Source: an uncultured Lachnospiraceae bacterium (lineage in GTDB: Bacteria; Bacillota; Clostridia; Lachnospirales; Lachnospiraceae). Taken from it: a DNA stretch of 64,000 bases. Positions 55,049 to 64,000 of the stretch are shown piece by piece. Each line of letters begins with the position of its first letter. Positions within the stretch are counted from its first letter, which is position 1. The notes below the pieces were generated by a model. It ran no database searches, had not been told where the DNA came from, and saw nothing but the letters and a program-made list of their open reading frames with translations. The stretch covers positions 124,001-188,000 of the forward strand of contig CANQTF010000002.1 in assembly GCA_947626745.1 (NCBI GenBank), written 5' to 3'. A program made the translations under genes and the position numbers.

Positions 55049-55534
55049 ATGGCAGAGACAAAGAAAACGGTTAGTGTGACGCCGGCTGCGAAAGCGGTAG
55101 CGGCGAAGGCAGCAGATACAAAGACAGTAGAAGCAAAGACAGCGCCGGCGGCATCTGTAGCAGCACCCCAGCAGGAGGCAAAGAAGGAAGAGCCGAAGAA
55201 GACTCCTGCAAAGAAGGCGGCAGCCAAGAAGACTGCAGCCAAGAAAGCGCCCGCTAAGAAAGCGGCGGCAGCTAAGAAGACTACGGCTAAGACGACCACT
55301 AAGGCGGCGAAGGCTCCTGCGAAGAAGGCGGCGGTGAAGGCTGCGATGACACTGCAGTTTGCCGGCAAGGAGTACACGACGGATGATCTTGTAAAGATCG
55401 CGAAAGAAGTGTGGAAGCATGATCTGAACCGCAAGGTCGGCGATTTCAAGTCTGTTGAGTTGTATGTAAAGCCGGAAGAGAGCAAGGTCTACTATGTTAT
55501 CAACGGCGAAGTGGCGGGCGATTTCGCTATCTGA
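55049..55534 (+). CDS. Histone H1-like Lys/Ala/Pro-rich protein with a DUF6465-like C-terminal domain
   Basis: 161 residues from the ATG at 55049 (AAAGGAG 9 bases upstream). Residues 1-100 are a low-complexity basic tail with repeated AKK, PAKKA and KTT units, like the tails of histone H1 and other bacterial nucleoid proteins. Residues 101-161 form a small folded domain (MTLQFAGKEYTTDDLVKIAKE, split here as LQFAGKEYTTDDL and VKIAKEVWKHDL, then ELYVKPEESKVYYVIN). DNA binding through the basic tail is an inference from composition. It has a strong promoter and its own terminator, so it is probably well expressed. Confidence 0.8.
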   Translation: MAETKKTVSVTPAAKAVAAKAADTKTVEAKTAPAASVAAPQQEAKKEEPKKTPAKKAAAKKTAAKKAPAKKAAAAKKTTAKTTTKAAKAPAKKAAVKAAMTLQFAGKEYTTDDLVKIAKEVWKHDLNRKVGDFKSVELYVKPEESKVYYVINGEVAGDFAI

Positions 55535-55581
55535 GTATCGGAAGGATACCGCGGGAACTACATATGATATGACGGTCAAGA

Positions 55582-55621
55582 GCAGTCGGTTTGAGTAAAA
55601 ACTCGAATCGGCTGTTTTTTT
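55582..55621 (+). terminator. Intrinsic terminator before hrcA
   Basis: About 14 bp stem including G-T pairs (CAGTCGGTTTGAGT with ACTCGAATCGGCTG) around an AAAA loop, then seven T. Confidence 0.88.
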
Positions 55622-55672
55622 CTGCGGATAATAATCTTAATAGTTTTTTTATAAATTTTTTGCAGGGAAATG

Positions 55673-55701
55673 TTGACAAGAAAAATCTTAAGTGATAATT
55701 T
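55673..55701 (+). promoter_or_regulatory. Promoter of the hrcA-grpE-dnaK operon
   Basis: Perfect TTGACA (55673-55678), 17 bases, TAATTT (55696-55701), just upstream of the CIRCE operator. Confidence 0.78.
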
Positions 55702-55715
55702 ACTACTAGAAGATG

Positions 55716-55742
55716 TTAGCACTCTAATCAATCGAGTGCTAA
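55716..55742 (+). promoter_or_regulatory. CIRCE operator (HrcA binding site)
   Basis: Perfect TTAGCACTC-N9-GAGTGCTAA. It sits between the promoter and the hrcA ATG, the standard site where HrcA represses its operon at normal temperature. Confidence 0.97.
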
Positions 55743-55758
55743 CAACGGGAGAAATGGT

Positions 55759-56784
55759 ATGCAGTTAGATGAAAGAAAATATACAATATTGCAAGCCATC
55801 ATTCGCAACTATTTAGAGACGGGAGAACCGGTAGGAAGCAGGACCATATCCAAGTATACAGATTTAAATCTGAGTTCGGCGACCATTCGGAATGAAATGG
55901 CCGATCTGGAGGAACTGGGGTACATCCTGCAGCCGCACACTTCCGCCGGCCGCATTCCCTCTGACAAGGGTTATCGCCTGTACGTGGATAAGATGATGGA
56001 GGAGAAGGAGCGGGAAGTCGAGGAGATGAAGGAGACGCTTCTTGAAAAAGAAGGCAAGATGGATCATCTCCTGAAGAAAGCGGCCAAAATGCTCGCGGCC
56101 AACACGGATTACGCCGCTATGGTATCCGCGCCGCAGTATCACGGCAACAAACTGAAATTCATTCAGCTTTCCCGCGTAGATGCCAATCAGATCCTTGCAG
56201 TCATCGTAGTGGAAGGCAATATGATCAAGAATACGATGCTTACGGTGGACGAGGCGCTGAACGACGAGACGCTCTTAAAGCTGAATATCCTGTTGAACAC
56301 GCACCTGAACGGGCTGTCGTTAGATGAGATCAACTTGGGAATGATCTCTGCGATGAAGCAGCAGGCGGGCATACACAGCGATATCATCGCCAACGTGATA
56401 GACGCGGTCGCCGAGGCGATCAAGGCGGACGAAGATCTGGAGATCTACACCAGCGGAACAAGGAATCTATTCAAATATCCGGAGCTGACGGACAACGAAC
56501 GGGCGAGCGAGCTGATCACGACCTTCGAGGAAAAACAGCTCTTAAGCGAGCTGGTGCAGGACAATCTGGCTGACGAGGGCAATACCGGCATACAGGTCTA
56601 TATCGGCAGCGAGATGCCGGTACAGGGCATGAAAGACTGCAGTATCGTGACTGCGACTTATGAGCTGGACGAAGGGATGAAAGGCACTATCGGCATCATC
56701 GGTCCGAAGAGGATGGACTATGAAAAGGTAGTCAAGAACCTGAAACTGCTTAAGAGCCAGCTCGATGATCTATATAGGAAGTAA
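55759..56784 (+). CDS. hrcA: Heat-inducible transcription repressor HrcA
   Basis: 341 residues, the usual length. The N-terminal winged helix reads YTILQAIIRNYLETGEPVGS and ISKYTDLNLSSATIRNEMADL. The rest is the GAF-like dimerisation domain, ending TIGIIGPKRMDYEKVVKNL. It represses class I heat-shock genes by binding CIRCE, with GroEL needed for folding. The operator 17 bases upstream of its own start shows autoregulation. It is first in the hrcA-grpE-dnaK order. Confidence 0.96.
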   Translation: MQLDERKYTILQAIIRNYLETGEPVGSRTISKYTDLNLSSATIRNEMADLEELGYILQPHTSAGRIPSDKGYRLYVDKMMEEKEREVEEMKETLLEKEGKMDHLLKKAAKMLAANTDYAAMVSAPQYHGNKLKFIQLSRVDANQILAVIVVEGNMIKNTMLTVDEALNDETLLKLNILLNTHLNGLSLDEINLGMISAMKQQAGIHSDIIANVIDAVAEAIKADEDLEIYTSGTRNLFKYPELTDNERASELITTFEEKQLLSELVQDNLADEGNTGIQVYIGSEMPVQGMKDCSIVTATYELDEGMKGTIGIIGPKRMDYEKVVKNLKLLKSQLDDLYRK

Positions 56785-56805
56785 AAGCAGAAAGGAATGA
56801 GAGGC

Positions 56806-57435
56806 GTGGCAGAGGAAAAAGATAAGATGCAGGAAGAAGCTCTGACCGAGGAGGCTGCTCAGGAAACGCCAGAGGGCAAAGAGCCGGAGGAGACCGCGGA
56901 AGAGACGGCAAAAGAAGCGGAGCCGGAGACGGTCCAAGAGGAGCCTAAGGAAGACAAGAAGGAAAAGAAAAAGAAAGAAAAGACAGACAAAAAGCAGGAT
57001 GCCCTGAAAGAAAAGATCGAGGAACTCGAGGACAGAGTCAAGAGGCAGATGGCTGAGTTCGAGAATTTCCGCAAGCGGACCGAGAAAGAAAAGACGATGA
57101 TGTTCGAGACGGGCGCGAAGAGTGTGATCGAGAAGATCCTCCCAGTGGTGGATAATTTTGAGAGAGGGCTGGCAACAATACCGGAGGAAGAGAAAGACGG
57201 CGCTTTCGCACAGGGGATGCAGATGATATACAAGCAGCTCTTGACGGAACTTGAAAACATGGACGTCAAACCGATTCCGGCGGTCGGCGAAGAGTTCAAT
57301 CCCGATTTCCACAACGCGGTGATGCAGGTCGAGAGCGAAGAGTACGAGTCCGGCGTGATCGCACAGGAACTGCAGAAGGGATATACCTACCGTGACAGTG
57401 TCGTAAGACACAGTATGGTTGCGGTGGTTAGCTAA
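56806..57435 (+). CDS. grpE: Nucleotide exchange factor GrpE
   Basis: 209 residues from the GTG at 56806, about 9-10 bases after AAAGGA; an ATG at 56797 touches that site. The N-terminal 65 residues are a Glu/Lys-rich disordered leader. Coiled coil about 70-115 (LKEKIEELEDRVKRQMAEFE, then NFRKRTEKEK), then the beta-domain ending NPDFHNAVMQVES and GYTYRDSVVRHSMVAVV. It releases ADP from DnaK. It is 21 bases after hrcA and 40 before dnaK. Confidence 0.95.
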   Translation: MAEEKDKMQEEALTEEAAQETPEGKEPEETAEETAKEAEPETVQEEPKEDKKEKKKKEKTDKKQDALKEKIEELEDRVKRQMAEFENFRKRTEKEKTMMFETGAKSVIEKILPVVDNFERGLATIPEEEKDGAFAQGMQMIYKQLLTELENMDVKPIPAVGEEFNPDFHNAVMQVESEEYESGVIAQELQKGYTYRDSVVRHSMVAVVS

Positions 57436-57463
57436 TAAAAATAAAAATGAAATGATATAGTAG

Positions 57464-59349
<1,886 letters not shown>

Positions 59350-59350
<1 letters not shown>

Positions 59351-59516
59351 ACAATTCAGCCGAATCGAATCTGACGGTCAAATCATGCTTGCATGAATTT
59401 GGCTGTCAGATGACGATTCGAGGGAACGCCCTCGATGTGAGCAAAAAGGAGCTGCAAGGCAGCGGAGAGTGCTGAAAGCACGATTTTGCGAATAGAGAGG
59501 GTGTGGCTGAATTGTT
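59350..59516 (+). ncRNA. Multi-branched structured element between dnaK and dnaJ
   Basis: Outer 12-bp arms AACAATTCAGCC (59350-59361) and GGCTGAATTGTT (59505-59516). Inside are compound hairpin CGAATCG/CGATTCG plus TCTGAC/GTCAGA plus CAAATCATG with its bulged complement (59361-59420), hairpin GAGGG/CCCTC with an AACG loop (59420-59433), and stem GCAAAA/TTTTGC (59441-59446, 59484-59489) enclosing GCTGC/GCAGC and GTGCT/AGCAC hairpins. There is no coding frame. It has no long T run, so it is not a simple terminator. Confidence 0.6.
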
Positions 59517-59578
59517 GAATTAGGGTCGCAACAGAGCGATTTGAGAGAGTTTACTGATTCTCAGGGAAGGAACCAGTC

Positions 59579-60748
59579 ATGGCAGAACAGAAACGAGATT
59601 ACTATGAGGTGCTCGGCATTGACAAAAATGCCGACGACGCCGCCATTAAAAAGGCATATAGGGCTCTGGCCAAGAAGTACCATCCGGACATGAATCCCGG
59701 CGACGCGGAAGCGGAGAAGAAGTTTAAAGAAGCCTCTGAGGCTTATGCGATCCTGAGCGATCCCGAGAAGAGAAGGCAGTATGACCAGTATGGTCATGCT
59801 GCTTTCGACGGCGCGGGAGGACCGGGCGGATTCGGCGGCTTTGATTTTAACAGCGCTGATTTCAGTGATATCTTCGGCGATATCTTCGGTGATATCTTCG
59901 GCGGCGGCCGACGCGGCAGCAGGGGAACGGGGCCTATGAAGGGCGCGAACCTCCGCACGAGCGTACGCATTACCTTTGAGGAAGCCGTTTTCGGCGTGGA
60001 TAAAGATATAGAGCTTACGCTGAAAGATGAGTGTACGGCGTGCCACGGAACGGGGGCAAAGCCCGGCACAAGCCCGGAAACCTGTACGAAGTGCGGCGGC
60101 AAGGGACAGGTGGTTTTCACGCAGCAGTCCTTCTTCGGTACGGTCAGGAATGTGCAGACGTGTCCGGACTGCCACGGAACGGGCAAAGTGATCAGGGACA
60201 AATGTCCTGACTGCAGAGGCACGGGCTATATTGCCAGCAAAAAGAAGATTCAGGTCTCGATCCCGGCGGGTATCGACAACGGACAGTGCGTCCGCATCCG
60301 TGACAAGGGTGAGCCGGGTACAAACGGCGGTCCGAGAGGCGACCTTCTGGTGGAAGTAGTGGTGGGCAGACATCCAATCTTCCAGCGGCAGGATGAGAAC
60401 ATATACTCCACCGTTCCGATGTCGTTTGCGGTCGCGGCGCTCGGCGGTGAGATCGTGATCGACACCGTGGACGGCAAGGTGATATACGATGTCAAGGCGG
60501 GAACGCCGACCGACACGAAGGTGCGCCTGAAAGGCAAAGGTGTGCCGTCGCTGCGCAACAAGAGCATCCGGGGCGATCATTATGTCACATTGGTGGTGCA
60601 GGTGCCGGATAAACTGTCTCACGAGGCGCGGGAACTCTTGAAGAGATTTGACGAGGAGACGGGCGATACCCTGAATACCGCGAAGAATGTCACTTCGGGC
60701 GGCGGGGAAGATACCGGAAGCAAAAACAAAAAGAAATTCAGGAAGTAA
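59579..60748 (+). CDS. dnaJ: Chaperone protein DnaJ (Hsp40)
   Basis: 389 residues. J domain 1-70 with the HPD motif in [10 protein letters not shown], then a Gly/Phe-rich linker ([11 protein letters not shown], and a repeated [14 protein letters not shown] stretch). Four CxxCxGxG zinc motifs: [24 protein letters not shown] and CPDCRGTG. The C-terminal substrate domains include [16 protein letters not shown]. It stimulates DnaK ATPase and delivers substrate. AGGGAAGGA is upstream. A strong terminator follows. Confidence 0.97.
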   Translation: MAEQKRDYYEVLGIDKNADDAAIKKAYRALAKKYHPDMNPGDAEAEKKFKEASEAYAILSDPEKRRQYDQYGHAAFDGAGGPGGFGGFDFNSADFSDIFGDIFGDIFGGGRRGSRGTGPMKGANLRTSVRITFEEAVFGVDKDIELTLKDECTACHGTGAKPGTSPETCTKCGGKGQVVFTQQSFFGTVRNVQTCPDCHGTGKVIRDKCPDCRGTGYIASKKKIQVSIPAGIDNGQCVRIRDKGEPGTNGGPRGDLLVEVVVGRHPIFQRQDENIYSTVPMSFAVAALGGEIVIDTVDGKVIYDVKAGTPTDTKVRLKGKGVPSLRNKSIRGDHYVTLVVQVPDKLSHEARELLKRFDEETGDTLNTAKNVTSGGGEDTGSKNKKKFRK

Positions 60749-60762
60749 TAAGGTTTGTGAGA

Positions 60763-60804
60763 GACCTCTTTCAGCGGATCCTGTCCGATGAAAGAGGTTT
60801 TTTT
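60763..60804 (+). terminator. Intrinsic terminator of the heat-shock operon
   Basis: ACCTCTTTCA (60764-60773) pairs with TGAAAGAGGT (60789-60798), followed by a T run. An inner CGGA/TCCG extends the stem. Confidence 0.92.
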
Positions 60805-60843
60805 GTAATTTGCGGTATCAGTGTCCCAGAATGTGATATAATA

Positions 60844-60964
60844 AACTCCAGAATCCGTCTGCTACGCAGCCGTCGTGCTGACGCACTAAAAGATTCTGTC
60901 GTTACCATATCAGGTGAAATCAAATGCTCGCTTTGCTCGCGCTTGATTTCCTGCTGATATGGTA
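60844..60964. repeat. Dispersed 121-bp hairpin element, copy 2
   Basis: Same length as copy 1 (43274-43394), 115 of 121 bases identical. Its outer arms are TACCATATCAG (60903-60913) and CTGATATGGTA (60954-60964). The T-A pair at 43335/43392 is C-G here. It stands between the dnaJ terminator and the DUF3048 lipoprotein gene and ends in TATAAT (overlap at 60963-60968), which could serve as a -10 box. Confidence 0.88.
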
Positions 60965-61010
60965 TAATAACGAGGAAAGTGTGTAATTACAATACGAAAG
61001 AGAGGGAAAT

Positions 61011-62300
61011 ATGTATCGGAGGAAAGCAGCTTTATTTACCTTTATACTGTGTACGGCAGTCTGCTTTGGCGGCTGCGGCATCAAGGAAGAGCCTGTGCCT
61101 GAGCCTGAGCCGGAGGTGACGCAGGAGGAAGAACCCGCCGCAGAGGAAGAGGTCGTCGAAGAGCCGGAGACGGGCACGCCGGTCATCGAGGAGCGGGCGG
61201 TGAGGGGCGGCAAGATCCAGAGCTATCTGACCGGACAGTGGACAAGCACGGAACAGGCGCTCAGAAGACCTATCGCAGTCATGATCCCGAACAACAGACC
61301 CGCTATGCCGCAGTATGGACTTTCCAAGGCGGGCATCATCTATGAAGCGCCGGTGGAAGGGCGTATTACAAGGCTCATGGCGGTGTTTGAGGATTTTGAT
61401 GATCTGGACCGGATCGGGCCGGTGCGCAGCAGCCGTGACTATTTTGTATATGTGGCTATGGGCTATGAGGCGATCTACTGCAACTGGGGCTTGGCGAGGC
61501 CGTATGTCGAGGAATTGATCAACAGGCCCGATTATTATAATGTCAGCGCGGGCGTGGCGGGTATCCATAATCCCGCGGACGAGGCGTTTGGCAGGGTACG
61601 TCGTCCGGGATATGCCACGGAGTTCACCGGTTACCTGATGACGGATGGGCTGTTCAAAGCCGTGGAGCGTCTCGGCTATGAGTGGAAATATGATGACAGC
61701 TATGTGCCGCCGTTTACGTTTGCGGCGGACGGCGCGGTTTCGGCGTATGAGGAATGCGATGAAGCGAACCTGCTCTATCCGGGCGGCGCGTCGGGGGATA
61801 ACTCCGGAGGCTACGGCACGTATCACCCCTATTTTGAGTATCATGAAGATGACGGTCTGTACTATCGTTATCAGGACGGCAAGGAGCAGATCGACGAGTA
61901 CAACGGTGAGCAGCTTGCCGTCAGCAATGTGGTGTTTCAGTACTGCCACGGCGAAGTGCGTGACGACCATGATTATCTGGCATTCGGCGTACACGGCGAG
62001 GGAGATGCCATTGTCTTCACGAACGGCAGGGTGATACCGGGAACATGGGAGCGTTATGACGGAGACTTTACGCCCGCAAGGTTCTATGATGAAAACGGCG
62101 ATGAGATCATATTTAACCAAGGAAAAACGTGGGTGTGCAATATATGGCAGGAGTACGGCGAATATGTGCGTTACGGGGCGGATGAGACGCATCTGGTCAT
62201 GCCCGATGTGCCGTCCGCCCGAAGCGCCGCCGCAGACAAGACAGATGAGGATGCCGCGGCGATAGCCGAGGCCGCAGACAGGGCAGAATCCGACGATTAG
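61011..62300 (+). CDS. DUF3048 (YerB-like) lipoprotein
   Basis: 429 residues. Lipoprotein signal: basic MYRRK, hydrophobic run, lipobox FGGC with Cys about 22, then an acidic Glu/Pro linker (PEPEPEVTQEEEP). DUF3048 core: RPIAVMIPNNRPAMPQYGLSKA, IGPVRSSRDYFVYVAMGYEA and the C-terminal GTWERYDGDFTPARFYDENG, WVCNIW. GAAAGAGAGGGAAAT stands before the ATG. The function of this extracellular domain is not known. prmA follows 11 bases later, although the two are not known to be linked in function. Confidence 0.88.
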   Translation: MYRRKAALFTFILCTAVCFGGCGIKEEPVPEPEPEVTQEEEPAAEEEVVEEPETGTPVIEERAVRGGKIQSYLTGQWTSTEQALRRPIAVMIPNNRPAMPQYGLSKAGIIYEAPVEGRITRLMAVFEDFDDLDRIGPVRSSRDYFVYVAMGYEAIYCNWGLARPYVEELINRPDYYNVSAGVAGIHNPADEAFGRVRRPGYATEFTGYLMTDGLFKAVERLGYEWKYDDSYVPPFTFAADGAVSAYEECDEANLLYPGGASGDNSGGYGTYHPYFEYHEDDGLYYRYQDGKEQIDEYNGEQLAVSNVVFQYCHGEVRDDHDYLAFGVHGEGDAIVFTNGRVIPGTWERYDGDFTPARFYDENGDEIIFNQGKTWVCNIWQEYGEYVRYGADETHLVMPDVPSARSAAADKTDEDAAAIAEAADRAESDD

Positions 62301-62311
62301 AGGGAACGATT

Positions 62312-63301
62312 ATGAAATGGGTAAAATTCAGGATCAAGACGGTTACGGAGGCGGAGGATATCATTGTCAGCACGCTCTATGATATAGGGCTGGAAGGCGC
62401 GCAGATCGAGGATAAGATCCCGCTGACTGCACTGGAGAAGGAGCAGATGTTTGTGGATATCCTGCCGGACGGGCCGGAAGACGACGGCATCGCGTATCTG
62501 AGTTTTTTTGTGGAAGAGAAGGAGGACGGCAGTCTTGCGGTGAACGGTATGCCGTCCGACAGGGAGACGATCGTTGCGCAGATCGAGGAAGAGCTTGACG
62601 GACTGCGGCCGTTTATGGACATCGGCGAGGGCAGCATCACGGTGACGGAGACGGAGGATATCGACTGGATCAATAACTGGAAGCAGTATTTTCATCAGTT
62701 CTACATAGACGATCTGCTCGTCATTCCCTCGTGGGAAGAGGTCAAAGAGGAGGATCGGAATAAAAAGATACTGCACATCGATCCGGGTACGGCCTTCGGA
62801 ACGGGTATGCACGAGACGACGCAGCTCTGTATCCGTCAGATCAAAAAGTATCTCACGCCTCAGACCCGGCTTCTGGATGTGGGAACGGGAAGCGGCATAT
62901 TGGCGATCCTTGCCCTGATGTACGGCGCGGAGCACGCGGTCGGGACGGACTTGGATCCGTGTGCCGTGGAGGCGGTTGCACAGAATATGGAGGCCAACGG
63001 TATCGCGGGCAGCTCTTTTCAGATGATGATAGGCAATATCATCACGGATCAGGCGATTCAGGACAGCGTGGGATACGAATGCTATGATATCGTGGTCGCG
63101 AATATCTTGGCGGACGTGCTTGTGCAGCTTACGCCGGTCATCGTGCATCACATGAAAAAGGGCGGCATCTATATTACGTCCGGCATCATCAACACAAAAG
63201 AGGAGACGGTCAGGGAAGCGGTCGAGGCGGCGGGACTTAAGCTTCTGGAAGTAACTTATCAGGGAGAGTGGGTGTCTGTCACGGCGCGCAGGGAGCAGTA
63301 A
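62312..63301 (+). CDS. prmA: Ribosomal protein L11 methyltransferase
   Basis: 329 residues. The N-terminal substrate-recognition domain (1-120) has KFRIKTVTEAEDIIVSTLYD. The methyltransferase has IDPGTAFGTGMHETTQLCI, the SAM loop LLDVGTGSGILAILAL and the post-loop acidic residue in VGTDLDPCAVEA, then NILADVLVQLTP (PrmA N-x-x-A motif). It trimethylates ribosomal protein L11 in the cytosol. The gene position after the dnaJ region and before rsmE is typical for Firmicutes, with two genes inserted here. Confidence 0.94.
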   Translation: MKWVKFRIKTVTEAEDIIVSTLYDIGLEGAQIEDKIPLTALEKEQMFVDILPDGPEDDGIAYLSFFVEEKEDGSLAVNGMPSDRETIVAQIEEELDGLRPFMDIGEGSITVTETEDIDWINNWKQYFHQFYIDDLLVIPSWEEVKEEDRNKKILHIDPGTAFGTGMHETTQLCIRQIKKYLTPQTRLLDVGTGSGILAILALMYGAEHAVGTDLDPCAVEAVAQNMEANGIAGSSFQMMIGNIITDQAIQDSVGYECYDIVVANILADVLVQLTPVIVHHMKKGGIYITSGIINTKEETVREAVEAAGLKLLEVTYQGEWVSVTARREQ

Positions 63302-63305
63302 ACGC

Positions 63306-63803
63306 ATGGATACGAATAGCAAAATAAAGCGGGTACGCATCAGAAGTACGATAGCGGGTATATTGGCGCTCATATGGATGTGCGTGATCTTTGCATTTTC
63401 CGCACAGACCAAGGAAGAATCCGGCGCTGTCAGTGAAGGGTTCAGTTACCGACTGTTAAACACCACGGATCGGTTTCTGCATCTGCATATCGACGAGGAG
63501 GAGCTGCGCGCGATAGCGAAAGCTATCGACTATGTTGTCAGGAAAGGCGCGCACATGACGGAGTACGCGATCCTTGCGATCCTGCTCTGTCTGTGGCTTG
63601 GCAGATGGCAGATGTCACGGCTGCGCACCGCATGTACGGCGGCTTTTCTGGCGATCCTATACGCCTGCAGCGACGAGTTTCATCAGTTGTTTGTGGCGGG
63701 ACGCGCCGGCAGGGTGAGCGATGTTTTTGTGGACAGCGCGGGCGCTTTGGCGGGACTGGCGGTTTTCCTTCTGATCGGCGCGATCGTGAGAAAGGTGTGG
63801 TAG
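63306..63803 (+). CDS. VanZ-like family membrane protein
   Basis: 165 residues with four membrane helices. VanZ-like pattern: WMCVIFAFSAQTKEESGAVS, RKGAHMTEYAILAILL, SDEFHQLFVAGRAGRVSDVFVDSAG (read as DEFHQLFV and GRVSDVFVDSAG). VanZ gives low teicoplanin resistance in enterococci; most chromosomal members have no known role. It starts 4 bases after prmA, and rsmE follows 5 bases later, so it is inside a tight operon. Confidence 0.88.
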   Translation: MDTNSKIKRVRIRSTIAGILALIWMCVIFAFSAQTKEESGAVSEGFSYRLLNTTDRFLHLHIDEEELRAIAKAIDYVVRKGAHMTEYAILAILLCLWLGRWQMSRLRTACTAAFLAILYACSDEFHQLFVAGRAGRVSDVFVDSAGALAGLAVFLLIGAIVRKVW

Positions 63804-63808
63804 CAGAG

Positions 63809-64000
63809 GTGTATCGTTTTTTTGTAGAGCCGGCGCAGATACAGGGCAGGAGGATCGTTATCACAGGCGGCGATTATAATCATATCAAAAATGTGCTGCG
63901 TATGCGGCCCGGCGAGGAGATCGCGGTCAGCAACGGGATAGACGGCAGGGAATACCGCTGCGGTATTGAGGAGTACACGGAGCGGGAGGTGGTGTGTACT
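63809..64000 (+). CDS. rsmE: 16S rRNA m3U1498 methyltransferase RsmE, 5' part (runs off the window)
   Basis: 64 codons from the GTG at 63809 to the window edge. The start YRFFVEPAQIQGRRIVITGG and the following DYNHIKNVLRMRPGEEIAVSNG are the PUA-like N-terminal domain of RsmE. The knotted SPOUT domain lies beyond the window. It methylates U1498 of 16S rRNA. It is the usual downstream neighbour of prmA. Confidence 0.9.
   Translation, partial: MYRFFVEPAQIQGRRIVITGGDYNHIKNVLRMRPGEEIAVSNGIDGREYRCGIEEYTEREVVCT

Overview
The window (about 52% G+C by eye) looks like the chromosome of an anaerobic gut-type Firmicute, most likely a member of the Lachnospiraceae. The pointers are the catabolite-control block hprK-glcK-murB-rapZ-whiA-HPr/Crh, a CIRCE-controlled hrcA-grpE-dnaK-dnaJ operon followed by prmA and rsmE, strong AGGAGG-type ribosome sites, TTGACA/TATAAT promoters, and anaerobe features such as an Mbh/Mrp-like ion-pumping operon and hemerythrins. 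No rRNA, tRNA, transposase, prophage or cas gene was seen. The last gene (rsmE) runs off the right edge.

Layout. 39-2405: two tandem sugar-phosphate-isomerase-like TIM barrels, the first degenerate and fused to a Rossmann-like domain. 2467-12023 (minus): a ten-gene Mrp/Mbh-like antiporter operon with four NuoL/M/N-type subunits, from a promoter at 12095-12122. 12267-22787: a solute-binding lipoprotein, a 1306-residue hybrid sensor kinase, a PanE-like reductase, a small unknown gene, and a beta-glucan pair (cytosolic GH3, exported GH16). 22793-23736: decayed toxin-antitoxin-like genes and an unknown small gene. 23885-29939: pyrG (minus), then ftsH and uvrC. 30030-34975: hprK, glcK, murB, rapZ, whiA and a Crh-like HPr. 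35121-37874: lipid kinase, fructose-bisphosphate aldolase, histidine phosphatase. 37877-43205 (minus): RelB/ParE-type toxin-antitoxin pair, tandem hemerythrin, alpha/beta hydrolase, AGCS alanine symporter with a leader terminator, cyclophilin. 43476-46513: MarR regulator with a PPOX protein and a GNAT enzyme, then two small membrane proteins. 46743-48533: ammonium channel fused to a P-II domain, behind a leader terminator. 48672-48818: a phased direct-repeat array just upstream of the promoter of an AAA/DUF4143 ATPase. 50352-54821: cysK, AEC transporter (minus), aminotransferase, uppP. 55049-60748: histone-H1-like protein and the heat-shock operon. 61011-64000: DUF3048 lipoprotein, prmA, VanZ-like protein, partial rsmE.

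How the parts work together. HprK, glucokinase, the Crh-like protein and aldolase form a glycolysis/catabolite-control neighbourhood. The GH16 lipoprotein could cut beta-glucan at the surface while GH3 finishes oligomers in the cytosol. Amt-P-II, cysK, the alanine symporter and the aminotransferase serve nitrogen and sulfur metabolism.

The least explained signals are non-coding. They are (1) the five-unit array at 48672-48818 with a 32-33 bp period, (2) two multi-branched inverted-repeat elements (53845-53970 and 59350-59516) that share a layout but not a sequence, and (3) a 121-bp hairpin element present at 43274-43394 and 60844-60964 with one compensatory base-pair change between copies. 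All functional statements rest on reading motifs by eye; no database search or folding program was run.
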